From contig USGM01000004.1 in assembly GCA_900554205.1 (NCBI GenBank), positions 9,375 through 73,374 on the forward strand: DNA of 64,000 bases. The letters run 5' to 3'. Each line of letters opens with the position of its first letter. Position 1 is the stretch's first letter. The notes under the pieces were generated by a model. It saw nothing but the letters and a program-made list of their open reading frames with translations. It had not been told where the DNA came from and did not search any database. This document shows positions 49,933 to 58,832 of this stretch, piece by piece. The translations under genes were made by a program, and so were the position numbers. The DNA is from an uncultured Lachnospiraceae bacterium. GTDB taxonomy: Bacteria; Bacillota; Clostridia; Lachnospirales; Lachnospiraceae.

Positions 49933-51543
49933 ATGTACATTAAAAGGTTTGAAGATATTACAAAGGAAGATGTCAAAACTGCGGGCGGAAAGGGAGCCAA
50001 TCTGGGGGAAATGACCCGGGCGGGAATACAGGTTCCGCCCGGAGGAGTCCTCACGGTGCCGGCATATGAGCAGTTTATGAAGCAGAACCAAATTGCCGTA
50101 ACCGGAGAACCGGCAGCGATCCGGCGGGCGATTCTGGACGGAGAGCTGCCGGAGGATGTAAAGGCGGAGGTGACAGCGTTCTACCGGAGCATGGGGGGAA
50201 ATGTGCGCATAGCGGTACGTTCTTCGGCGACGGCGGAGGATCTTGCGGATGCCAGTTTCGCAGGGCAGCAGGAGACCTACCTGAATATCCGCGGGGAAGA
50301 AAGACTTCTCGACAGCATTAAGGCATGTTATGCATCCCTGTGGGGAGACCGTGCCGTCAGCTACCGGCGGGAAAAGAATTATGACGGACAGCATGTTGCC
50401 TTGGCGGTCGTGCTTCAGCGCATGGTGGAGAGCGAAACTGCGGGTGTGTTGTTTACCCAGAACCTGATGCTGATTAACGCCTCTTACGGACTTGGGGAGT
50501 CGGTGGTCTCCGGTGCGGTCAGCCCGGATGAACTGACCTGCCGGCGCGACGGAAAAATCATAAGACAGGTCGTGGGAAGCAAGGAAACGATGGTGGTCTA
50601 CGGTGAGAAAGAAACCGTGACTGTTCCGGTAAAGCCGGAAGACAGAAGCAGACTGTGCATTACGCCCGGACAGGTAAAGGAGCTTGTGAAGGCGGGACTG
50701 TCCTATAAAACTGCCGATATGAACTACGATCTGCTTGCACTGGCTGACAGGATCATGAAAAATCCTGCGGCAAAGACATGGAGGGAGGACAGGGAAAGGT
50801 TCCTGCAGGTGCCCCGTCCGCTGCTGACTGCCGACAGAGGGAAGGAGATGTCCCGGGCTGAGGAAGAAGCCTGCTATAAGGCGCTTCTTGGAAAAATGAC
50901 AGCGGGCATGAGTGAGAAGCAGAGCGGGAGACATTTGCAGCTGGTGGAGAGCTATCGGTTCTACCATGCGTACCGCGAGGAGACCCAGAGCCTTTGGGAA
51001 ACAGCCTTCTATGCCTGTAGAAGAGCGCTGGAGCGCACGGCGGAGCTGTTCGGCGTGGCAGCGTTGGACTTACAGTATCTGTTCTGGGCGGAGCTGCGTA
51101 CTGCCATGGAGCGGGGAAGCTTAAGCGCGGAGGAACTCGATAAAATAGCGAAGCGAAAGAGCCTGCGTCCTGCGGCGGAGGAGTACTGGAAGAGGCAGCA
51201 GTGGGAGGCGTTGAAGGGAGAAGGAGATACGCTGAAGGGAGTGAGCGGCAGCGCCGGTGAAGCCAGCGGAGAGGTCTGCGTGATTACCGCCCCGGCGGAG
51301 TTTGGCAAGCTGAAGAAGGGGGATATTCTGGTGTGCCGGTACACGGACCCCGAGTGGACGCCGCTCTTTACGCTGGCGGCGGCTGTTGTTTCCGATACCG
51401 GCGGTACGCTGTCCCACGCGGCAATCGTGGCGAGAGAATACAATATCCCGGCGGTTATGGCGGTCGGCTGTGCCACCACGACCCTGAAGGACGGAGACCG
51501 GGTATTCGTCAACGGCACTGTGGGGGAGGTGCGCTGCCTTTGA
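49933..51543 (+). CDS. PEP synthase / rifampicin-phosphotransferase-like enzyme with the centre missing
   Basis: 536 residues where relatives have about 870. The N-terminal ATP-grasp part is present: GGKGANLGEMTRAGIQVPPG, VRSSATAEDLADASFAGQQE, INASYGLGESVVSGAVSPDE, though FTQNLMLINAS lacks the usual ANPVTG loop. A stretch of about 300 residues after ELVKAGLSYK is lost; then RFYHAYREETQSLWETAFYA and LRPAAEEYWK resume the family. The swivelling phosphohistidine domain is complete (DTGGTLSHAAIVAREYNIP, His near 495). So ATP binding and phosphohistidine parts remain but much of the acceptor-binding part does not. It may be inactive, or act on a different acceptor. Preferred start ATG 49933, 9 bases after AGGAGG. 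Confidence 0.8.
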   Translation: MYIKRFEDITKEDVKTAGGKGANLGEMTRAGIQVPPGGVLTVPAYEQFMKQNQIAVTGEPAAIRRAILDGELPEDVKAEVTAFYRSMGGNVRIAVRSSATAEDLADASFAGQQETYLNIRGEERLLDSIKACYASLWGDRAVSYRREKNYDGQHVALAVVLQRMVESETAGVLFTQNLMLINASYGLGESVVSGAVSPDELTCRRDGKIIRQVVGSKETMVVYGEKETVTVPVKPEDRSRLCITPGQVKELVKAGLSYKTADMNYDLLALADRIMKNPAAKTWREDRERFLQVPRPLLTADRGKEMSRAEEEACYKALLGKMTAGMSEKQSGRHLQLVESYRFYHAYREETQSLWETAFYACRRALERTAELFGVAALDLQYLFWAELRTAMERGSLSAEELDKIAKRKSLRPAAEEYWKRQQWEALKGEGDTLKGVSGSAGEASGEVCVITAPAEFGKLKKGDILVCRYTDPEWTPLFTLAAAVVSDTGGTLSHAAIVAREYNIPAVMAVGCATTTLKDGDRVFVNGTVGEVRCL

Positions 51544-51592
51544 GAAGACGCAGCGAGGAAACGCTCACAGCTTAAGCGGAAAAGTGAGTCCC

Positions 51593-52399
51593 TTATTCCT
51601 CCACGGGCAGGACAAATCTTGAGCAATATCTCCGCGTTTCGATTTCACGGCCCGTGTTGGGCGCAACGATGCCCAGAACGCGCGGGAAACCTGTGGGCGT
51701 CAGACTACGGGCTTTTGCCTCATGCCCCAGCGCCAGCCACGCCTTGTCCACGCCGGAATAATCGCCGCAGTACAGCACTGACAGCACCTGGCATTCCGGC
51801 AGCACCACCGCGTCCGCGGGTGCGCTCTCTGACCGCACGGGAACGCAGACGGTATAGGGATAGGGCTGGTCACTGATGTACCCTTCCAAATAGTCTTTCC
51901 TCTCCGAGATCGTGAAAAGCGGCTCGTCGGAGAGCAAACAGCCCCGGCGGATGCACTCGCTGTAAAAATCGTACATATCGGCGTACTTGTCCGCGACGGT
52001 ACGTCCTGTGCACTGCCGCATCAGGCAGGTCACGGCGGACAAACGCATGATCTGTACGGAAATGCTCAGCTCCTCCGCTGAGCGCAGCCGCAGCTCCTCC
52101 ACGCTGCGCTGGAGGTCATGCAGACGCTTTTCCAGCACCGCAAGCGGCTTTGACACCTCGCCGCCACAGGCAAAATAGCCCGCGATCTCCTCTGCACTCA
52201 GTCCCATAGCCTTTAGCTTCTCAATCTGCAGAATGCGGGAGACATTGTGGTTGTCATAGTACCGTCGCCCGCTCTCCGGCGCGATATAGGCGGGGGCGAG
52301 CAGTCCCTTTTCTTCCAGGCGCATCAGTGTGCTGCGGGAAACGCCGCAGGCGCGCGCCGCCTCTGTAATCTGAAAGAATTTCTTTGTATCTTTTTCCAT
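51593..52399 (-). CDS. MerR-family regulator with GyrI-like ligand domain
   Basis: 268 residues. The N-terminal DNA-binding part reads FQITEAARACGVSRSTLMRL and then GRRYYDNHNVSRILQIEKLK; a coiled coil (PLAVLEKRLHDLQRSVEELR) leads to a C-terminal effector-binding domain (from about 120) like that of BmrR/BltR regulators. It is divergent from the large LysM protein gene, whose promoter has a MerR-type 19-bp spacer. The ligand is unknown; related proteins bind drugs or lipophilic cations. Confidence 0.9.
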   Translation of the reverse strand: MEKDTKKFFQITEAARACGVSRSTLMRLEEKGLLAPAYIAPESGRRYYDNHNVSRILQIEKLKAMGLSAEEIAGYFACGGEVSKPLAVLEKRLHDLQRSVEELRLRSAEELSISVQIMRLSAVTCLMRQCTGRTVADKYADMYDFYSECIRRGCLLSDEPLFTISERKDYLEGYISDQPYPYTVCVPVRSESAPADAVVLPECQVLSVLYCGDYSGVDKAWLALGHEAKARSLTPTGFPRVLGIVAPNTGREIETRRYCSRFVLPVEE

Positions 52400-52418
52400 A
52401 AAATTTCCTCTTTCGATC

Positions 52419-52449
52419 TTGATTCGTTCATGGGTGAACGCATTATAAT
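52419..52449 (+). promoter_or_regulatory. MerR-type promoter of the large surface protein gene
   Basis: TTGATT (52419-52424) and TATAAT (52444-52449) are separated by 19 bp, too long for good use without help. The spacer holds the palindrome CGTTCA-TGGG-TGAACG (52425-52440). This is the arrangement used by MerR activators, which twist the DNA to align the two boxes. The promoter points at the gene at 52574. Confidence 0.82.
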
Positions 52450-52573
52450 ATTATAAGCAAGCCTGCGCCGGTGTCAAGTCCGACGGCAGACAAAGAACAT
52501 TACGGTGAGGGGCTGCATGACAGTCTTGGAGCATACGAAGGCTGTAGGAACTTAAGAGAGGAGTGGAGAAACA

Positions 52574-55500
52574 ATGAAGATCAGGAGACAAATATTATCC
52601 GTACTTGTTTCAGCCTGTCTTGTGGCGGGGATGCTGCCTACGGTGTCCCTTGCCGCAGAGGATAACGGCGCAAGCGGCCTGTGCGGACACCACACGGCTC
52701 ATGACGAAGCCTGCGGTTATGTGGAGGGGAGCGAGGGAAGCCCCTGCACCCACGAACACGGGGCGGAGTGCTATACCGAGGTCACAAGCTGCACCCATAT
52801 ACATACGGAGGATTGCTACCCGGTATTGGAAAACAGCGTTTCGGGCAACGAGGCTGTGGAGCCTGCAGAGTGCAGCCATGTTTGCAGCGGGGAAAGCGGC
52901 TGTATTGTGCAGGAATTGAACTGCACGCATGAACATGACGGAATCTGCGGATATGTCCCGGCAGTGGAGGGACATCCCTGTACCTATGTCTGCGGATTGT
53001 GTGGACTGACCGAGATCACGGCGTGGAGCTGGGTGGATGAGCTGGAAGCCATTGACCCGTCAAGCGGTATCCTTGCCCTGTCCGGCGCGGAAAGCCCTGT
53101 CCTCTATGATGAAATTGTGGGCATCTTTCCGGCGGAGATTACCGCTGCCACAGAGAATGGCACGGAGACTGTCACGCTGGGCGGCTGGAGCTGTGACAAC
53201 TATCCCGCGGAGGGAGCCGATACCGGCAGCTACCTGTTTACCGCAGCTCTGCCCGAGGGTTATGCCTTGGCGGAAAATGTGTCTGCCCTCACTGTGACAG
53301 TGGAGCTTGGCGGCGTGGCGGTACTGGGTGGAACGACGCACAGCAGCCACCCGATCTGCGGCGCAACGCATACAGATATCGGCGACCACAAGGGCACATG
53401 TGAAAATGTCACATGGACAGAGTGGAATGGAACAGATGAGATTACATATGATACGGATACCAACACCGCCTATGTTTATCTGGCGGACGATGTGACGCGA
53501 GACGATACCCTTGAAGTAAAAGCAAACTATACGCTATACCTCTGTCTGGACGGTCATAATATCACAAAATCAACCACCGGTCAGATCATTCAGGTTGGTG
53601 GTAATGCGAAATTCATACTCTGTAACTGTCAAAGCAGTGGTACGATTACCCATTCGACCGACGTAAAAGGAAAGGGCGTGGAAGTTGGTTCAAACAATGG
53701 CGCTGATGCTACCTTTATCATGTACGGCGGCGAGATCAGCGGCAATCACGTAGGTACTTCTGACAGTAAGGAAGATGGCGCTGGTGTGGCAGTATCAGGC
53801 GGTATTTTTACAATGTATGGTGGAAAAATCAGAGATAACCATGTTGACGCAGCACTCAACTATGGCGGCGGAGGTGTACTTGCCAGTGATGATTTTATTA
53901 TGTACGGTGGCGAAATCAGCAACAACACATCTTCAGATTACGGTGGCGGCGTGATGGCTTGGGGCTCCAGTGCTTCTGCGGCGATATATGGCGGCATCAT
54001 CAGTGGAAACACGGCGACAGGAAATGGCGGCGGTATATGCACGAATAACCCGCTTGTCATATCCGACAACAGCGTGATTGAAAACAACAGGGCGGAAAAC
54101 GGCGGCGGTGTGTATTTTTACGGTTATTATTCCGATGAAGTCCTGACCATTTCCGACTCAGTGAAAATCGCCGGCAACACTGCAACCGGAGATGGCGGAG
54201 GTATTGCTGTGAAAAACGGTGGTGCACTTACGATAAACGGTGGCAGCATCACCGGAAACAATGCGGCGGGAAACGGCGGCGGTGTGTACTTCAACAGCAA
54301 AAACAGCAATGCAATCAAAATTTCCGGCGGTATAGACATCAGTGGCAACACGAAAAATAGCGTCAACAACAATGTCTATCTGCCAACCAACAAATATATT
54401 ACCATTGCGGGTGAACTGACCGGCGGCAACAAAATCGGCGTGACGACGGAAGCAACGCCGGATAGTTCTAGCTATGTTCGCATAGCTACAGGCAACAAAG
54501 TCTATGCCGATCCGGAAAAATTTCTGTATGAGAACGACAATACCCTCTCTGTCAGTACGGTTATCAGTGGCAGCAGCGCCAAACTTGTCGTGTGCAAACA
54601 TAGCTTGAGCTCGGATTGGAGTACAGATTCTTCCAGCCATTGGCACCAATGCTCCATCTGCAAGGGACAAAAAGATACTGCTGCGCACACCTATGATCGG
54701 GAGGTAGCGGTGGAAGGGTATAAGAAGTCCGACGCGACCTGTACATCCAAGGCGACTTATTATAAGTCCTGTGTCTGCGGTGCAAAAGGCACGGAGACGT
54801 TTGAAAGCGGTGAACTAAACACGAACAACCATACCGGTACTTTGAGTGATTGGAAGTCAGACGGCGACAATCACTGGAAAGAGTATTCCTGCTGCGGTGC
54901 CATCGCTGAGAAAGCGTCGCATACCGGCGGGACAGCGACCTGTCAGACCAAGGCAGTATGCGATACCTGCCATCAGCCATACGGCAAGTTAGGCAGCCAC
55001 GATTCGGCAAGCATCTGGAGCAAGGATGCAAGCGGTCATTGGCACGTCTGCCGGACAGCGAATTGCACCGAGAAGCTGGATTTTGCTGCACACACTCCCG
55101 GCGCAGCGGCAACTGAGGAGACTGCCCAGACCTGTACGGAATGCGGCTATGAGCTTGCCCCGGCTTTGGAGCATACCCATGTTTGGGGCGATTGGACTTC
55201 CAACGGTGACGGAACACATACCCGCATCTGTTCAAAAGACAGCAGTCATATCGAAACGAATAGCTGCTCCGGCGGGACAGCCACCTGCCAATCCCCGGCT
55301 GTCTGCGCTACCTGCTCCCAGCCTTACGGAGACAAGGATATGAACAACCACACGGGCGGCACCGAGGTACGCGGCAGCGTGGAGGCAACCACCGGTGCGG
55401 CGGGTTATACGGGCGACACCTATTGCAAGGGCTGCAGTACGAAACTCGCGGACGGCAGCACCATCCAGAAGAAAGAAGACAACACCGGTGGAGGCGGCAA

Positions 55501-56584
55501 TGACAGCGATTCCGATAACAATACCTCATCCATCGCTGTGACCGTCCCGGTGTCCGGCGATGAAAACACCATTCGGGTGGATGCGGCGGTCAGCGGAACA
55601 GCGGCAACCATCGAAACGGTTGACCTCTCAAAACTGGATACCGTCATCGGGAACAATGTGAAAACAGGCATCGTGACCATCGATTTCTCCGTACTGGAGA
55701 TAGAGGTGGATATCGTAAAGCTCCCTGCCAACGTGGTAAAGCAGATTTCGGAGGCGGTGAATGACCCGGACAATGATGCGGAAGGTCTTGAGATCGTCCT
55801 GACCGATGGTACATCCATTGAATTTGACGCAAAGGCTCTGGACAAGAATGCCGCACAGGCGAACGGGAACGACATTACCATCTCCATCAAGCCTGCCACG
55901 GACAACATGCTGAATGACATGCAGCGGCAGGCTGTTGGCAGCCGTCCGGCACTGGATATTAACGTCACCAGCGGCGGCAGAAGCATCTCCGACATGGGCG
56001 GCAAGGTTACGATCTGCGTTCCCTATGAGCTGCGCTCCGGCGAACAGGCAAGCGGGATTGTGGTCTATTATGTGGACGGGAACGGCAACAGGGAACGCTG
56101 TGAAACCGGCTATGACCCGGTAAAAAAGCGGGTGAACTGGAAAACCAGTCATTTTTCCGTCTACATGATCGGGTATGACGAGAGCGTTAAGAAAAGTCCG
56201 GTAACCGGGGATGATGATCCTGTCTATGTGACCTATACCGTGCAGAAAGGCGACACCCTCTGGGCAATTGCGAGAAAGTACGGCTGCACCGTCTCCGAGA
56301 TCGTGGCGGCTAACAGTGATTTAATCAAAAAGCCGAACCTGATTTATAAGGGCTGGCAGCTCCAGATCCCGCAGGATGAAACAATGGGCGCAGACAGCGC
56401 GGATGCTATCCTGCCGGACAACAGGAAAACCGTTGTTTACATTGTCAAGCGGGGCGACACTCTCTGGGCGATTTCCCGAAAGTACGGCTGTACCGTGGCA
56501 GAGATTGTCGGTCTCAACGGGAAACTGATTACCGATCCGGACTTGATTTTCGCCGGATGGGAACTGGAAATCCCGCAGGATTAA
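52574..56584 (+). CDS. Large secreted protein: Cys/His-rich, beta-helix and double LysM
   Basis: 1,336 residues. Signal peptide 1-28 (cleavage near SLAAE). Residues 35-150 form a Cys/His-rich region with repeats like CTHEHGAECY, CTHIHTEDCY and CTHEHDGICGY. Residues 350-600 are right-handed beta-helix repeats (MYGGEIS, GGGV, SGNTATGNGGGI). A second Cys/His-rich part (670-970) has repeated HWHQCSICKG, HWKEYSCCG, HWHVCRTANC units with CxxC pairs. Residues 1,000-1,205 resemble a surface adhesion region. Two LysM domains close the protein (YTVQKGDTLWAIARKYGCT, about 1,218, and YIVKRGDTLWAISRKYGCT, about 1,288), which bind peptidoglycan and hold it on the wall. There is no LPxTG anchor. Its promoter is under the divergent MerR regulator. 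Confidence 0.85.
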   Translation: MKIRRQILSVLVSACLVAGMLPTVSLAAEDNGASGLCGHHTAHDEACGYVEGSEGSPCTHEHGAECYTEVTSCTHIHTEDCYPVLENSVSGNEAVEPAECSHVCSGESGCIVQELNCTHEHDGICGYVPAVEGHPCTYVCGLCGLTEITAWSWVDELEAIDPSSGILALSGAESPVLYDEIVGIFPAEITAATENGTETVTLGGWSCDNYPAEGADTGSYLFTAALPEGYALAENVSALTVTVELGGVAVLGGTTHSSHPICGATHTDIGDHKGTCENVTWTEWNGTDEITYDTDTNTAYVYLADDVTRDDTLEVKANYTLYLCLDGHNITKSTTGQIIQVGGNAKFILCNCQSSGTITHSTDVKGKGVEVGSNNGADATFIMYGGEISGNHVGTSDSKEDGAGVAVSGGIFTMYGGKIRDNHVDAALNYGGGGVLASDDFIMYGGEISNNTSSDYGGGVMAWGSSASAAIYGGIISGNTATGNGGGICTNNPLVISDNSVIENNRAENGGGVYFYGYYSDEVLTISDSVKIAGNTATGDGGGIAVKNGGALTINGGSITGNNAAGNGGGVYFNSKNSNAIKISGGIDISGNTKNSVNNNVYLPTNKYITIAGELTGGNKIGVTTEATPDSSSYVRIATGNKVYADPEKFLYENDNTLSVSTVISGSSAKLVVCKHSLSSDWSTDSSSHWHQCSICKGQKDTAAHTYDREVAVEGYKKSDATCTSKATYYKSCVCGAKGTETFESGELNTNNHTGTLSDWKSDGDNHWKEYSCCGAIAEKASHTGGTATCQTKAVCDTCHQPYGKLGSHDSASIWSKDASGHWHVCRTANCTEKLDFAAHTPGAAATEETAQTCTECGYELAPALEHTHVWGDWTSNGDGTHTRICSKDSSHIETNSCSGGTATCQSPAVCATCSQPYGDKDMNNHTGGTEVRGSVEATTGAAGYTGDTYCKGCSTKLADGSTIQKKEDNTGGGGNDSDSDNNTSSIAVTVPVSGDENTIRVDAAVSGTAATIETVDLSKLDTVIGNNVKTGIVTIDFSVLEIEVDIVKLPANVVKQISEAVNDPDNDAEGLEIVLTDGTSIEFDAKALDKNAAQANGNDITISIKPATDNMLNDMQRQAVGSRPALDINVTSGGRSISDMGGKVTICVPYELRSGEQASGIVVYYVDGNGNRERCETGYDPVKKRVNWKTSHFSVYMIGYDESVKKSPVTGDDDPVYVTYTVQKGDTLWAIARKYGCTVSEIVAANSDLIKKPNLIYKGWQLQIPQDETMGADSADAILPDNRKTVVYIVKRGDTLWAISRKYGCTVAEIVGLNGKLITDPDLIFAGWELEIPQD

Positions 56585-56618
56585 AGAACGGAATATAACA
56601 AAGCGGAGGAAGGTTTAC

Positions 56619-56666
56619 AGCCCCCGGCATTTCTGGTCACCGCGGCCAGAGGTGCCGGGGCTTTTT
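56619..56666 (+). terminator. Terminator of the large surface protein gene
   Basis: AGCCCC(C)GGCA pairs with TGCCGGGGCT, and an inner TCTGG/CCAGA stem extends it; followed by TTTTTG. Confidence 0.85.
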
Positions 56667-56742
56667 GTGCGAAAAAACGCAGACAGGCAGGAACATGCGG
56701 AAGCTTGTTGCGCATGGAGAGCCTTGCAGGAGAAGTGCTTTC

Positions 56743-56823
56743 ATTAGAAATGCGTATGGAAAAAATACAACAGCTATGTTAAAGTTATCGAAGGGATAAA
56801 GCAAAAGATTGAGAAAGGAACAA
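56743..56823 (+). other. Recombination scar: 5' fragment of an APH-like gene joined to a shared leader
   Basis: Bases 56743-56790 match the start of the APH-family gene (46,233-46,282) including ATGCG-ATGGAAAA and CTATGT-AAAGTTATCG, with a stop in frame. Bases 56795-56823 match 48100-48128 at 27 of 29 positions (GATAAAGCAAAAG...GAGAAAGG). Neither piece belongs to a complete gene here, though the second supplies the ribosome-binding site of the next gene. Confidence 0.7.
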
Positions 56824-56829
56824 AAGATA

Positions 56830-57710
56830 ATGGCGAAAACAGAAAATATTAATTATCGTGTCGAAACGGATGGGTTTATGGTGAACTTTTTCTTTCGGAG
56901 GAGGACAAATATCCTGAGAAGGCGCTGATCTGCTTTAGTGGCAGCGATGGAGGGATTGAACTGGCGCGGACGCTGGCAGGTGTTTTTCAGTCTCAAGGGC
57001 TGACAACTCTGGCTTATGTGATGGAGGGACTGCCCAAACAATTCTCTAAGGTTCCGATTGATTCCTTAGAGGCGGCAGCAAAGCGGCTGCACGATATGGG
57101 ATATAAAAAGGTAGGGCTGTGGGGCATCTCAAAAGGAGCGGAACTGGCATTGCTGGCGGGAAGCCTTCTGCCGGGACTTGTCAATGCCGTGATTGCGGTT
57201 GCACCCATGAATATCGTATGTCAGGGATTTGCCAAGGAGAAGGGGATTTCCTTTGTACCGGGAAGCAGCTGGAGTTTTCATGGAGAAGAAGTGCCGTATA
57301 GCTCTTATGGGATGGAGAAGTTTCCCCTCGGCCATATACTGTGGAAAAGCCTCCGGATAAGAGACGTAACCATGTATGACCTTTACCTGCCGCTTGTGCA
57401 GAATCCTGATCCTGCCGCAGTGATACAGGTTGAGAAAAAAACCGGGCCTGTTCTCCTGATTTCCTCTAAGATGGACAATATGTGGCCGTCAGAGCTTGCG
57501 GCAAAGCAGATTACGAAGCGCTTGCAGGAGCATAATTTTCCGTACTTCTACCAGCATTTGAGCTATGATTATGGCGAGCATATGTTTGTCCCGATGGAAT
57601 TTGGGCAGACAAAGCTCTTTAAGGGCGACAGCGGGAAAAATGAAGAGCCTGGGCTGAAGGCCCGGATGGATTCGCTGGTGAAAACGTTGGAATTTGTTTC
57701 CCGCTGGTAA
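56830..57710 (+). pseudogene. Acyl-CoA thioesterase / BAAT-like alpha-beta hydrolase with a frameshift
   Basis: The start reads MAKTENINYRVETDG in one frame; from 56878 the other frame reads YGELFLSEEDKYPEKALICF and SGSDGGIELARTLAGVFQSQ and continues to the stop at 57710. The nucleophile elbow is GLWGISKGAELALLAG (Ser), and ISSKMDNMWPSELA and GEHMF carry the Asp and His. One T too few in the TTT run at 56875-56877 explains the break (NYRVETDG-FYGELF expected). It would be about 293 residues. An ATG at 57018 could start a shorter product without the first strands. A sequencing error cannot be excluded. Confidence 0.75.
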
Positions 57711-57787
57711 AACCGTCCGCAGGCCGCAGGACTGAACATATCGTATTTTCCGTGTGCTTGATATTTGTTAATTGAGATTGAAACTTA

Positions 57788-57816
57788 TTGACTATAAGAC
57801 ACAGAAAGTATACAAT
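57788..57816 (+). promoter_or_regulatory. Promoter of the ORF6N gene
   Basis: TTGACT (57788-57793), 17 bp, TACAAT (57811-57816). Just downstream ATGCGATCTCAAG (57836-57848) resembles half of the palindrome inside the gene. Confidence 0.6.
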
Positions 57817-57869
57817 TAGACTTAAAGCTGCAAAATGCGATCTCAAGCCAAAGATATAGGAGGTATTAG

Positions 57870-58820
57870 GTGCCTGAAAATACGAACGTAGATATACCTG
57901 TAATAGTAGATAGTACGGAAGAGAAACTCGAAAATTTGATTCACTATGTACGTGGACAGCAGGTTATGATAGATAGCGATCTGGCGATGCTTTATAATGT
58001 CGAAACAAAAAGATTGAATGAGAGTGTGAAGAGAAATATAAAACGCTTTCCGGAAAGTTTTTGTTTTCAACTGACTGAGGATGAATATGCAGACTTGAGG
58101 TCGCAAATTGCGACCTCAAACACAGAAAATATTCCGTCTAAAGGTGGACGCAGATATTTACCATATGCCTTTACAGAGCAGGGAATAGCAATGTTGTCAG
58201 CAGTTTTAAGGAGTGATGAGGCTATTCAGGTAAGTGTCAATATTATGAATATTTTTGTTAAAATGCGCCGCTTCCTGACTGAAAATGCGTTTATGTTTGA
58301 TAAGCTAAACAGCTTGGAATTAAAACAATTAGAGTACCAGAAGGAATCTAATGAAAAGTTTGACAAGATATTTGCGTACATTTCCGAACATGAAGAGGTG
58401 GGGCAGAAGATATTTTTTGAAGGTCAGATATATGATGCTTTTAGCTTGTTGACAAGCCTTGTTGAAAAGGCTAAAAAATCAATTGTGTTAATTGATAACT
58501 ATGTCGATGTCGGAACGCTGAATATTCTGGCAAAGAAGAAGGAGCATGTAGATGTAACAGTGTATACAGTCCATAGAACTCGTTTGTCCATTCAGGACAT
58601 AGCGAATTTTAACAGGCAGTATCCGACACTAACGGTGAATTATACAGAAGTTTTTCACGACAGATTCCTTGTTATTGACGGGGTGACAGCATATCATATT
58701 GGCGCATCTCTTAAGGATGCGGGTAAGAAGTGCTTCGGAATAACCAGAATAGAAGATGTTGGAGTAATATCGGATATTCTTCAGCGTTTAAAAATTGAAA
58801 CGGAAGAAGCCGGAGATTAA
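57870..58820 (+). CDS. ORF6N-domain DNA-binding protein with phospholipase-D-like C-terminus
   Basis: 316 residues. The ORF6N domain (about 15-105) reads VRGQQVMIDSDLAMLYNVET, KRNIKRFPESFCFQLTEDEY and LPYAFTEQGIAMLSAVLRSD; it is found in phage and mobile-element regulators. A coiled coil (residues 150-175) leads to a C-terminal part (SIVLIDNYVDVGTLNIL, FHDRFLVIDGVTAYHIGASL) that looks like a phospholipase-D-type fold with HxxxL…D but only one such motif. The start is GTG, 7-8 bases after AGGAGG. The function is unknown; it may mark a former phage or plasmid segment. Confidence 0.88.
   Translation: MPENTNVDIPVIVDSTEEKLENLIHYVRGQQVMIDSDLAMLYNVETKRLNESVKRNIKRFPESFCFQLTEDEYADLRSQIATSNTENIPSKGGRRYLPYAFTEQGIAMLSAVLRSDEAIQVSVNIMNIFVKMRRFLTENAFMFDKLNSLELKQLEYQKESNEKFDKIFAYISEHEEVGQKIFFEGQIYDAFSLLTSLVEKAKKSIVLIDNYVDVGTLNILAKKKEHVDVTVYTVHRTRLSIQDIANFNRQYPTLTVNYTEVFHDRFLVIDGVTAYHIGASLKDAGKKCFGITRIEDVGVISDILQRLKIETEEAGD
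58095..58119. repeat. 25-bp palindrome inside the ORF6N gene
   Basis: TTGAGGTCGCAA and TTGCGACCTCAA are perfect 12-bp arms around one A. It encodes LRSQIATSN. A related half site is in the leader (57836-57848). Confidence 0.85.
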
Positions 58821-58832
58821 GCGTGAAAGAAC

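Noticed and set aside
49933..51543. Active rifampicin phosphotransferase
   Set aside because: The central antibiotic-binding part is absent, so resistance cannot be claimed from the remaining domains.
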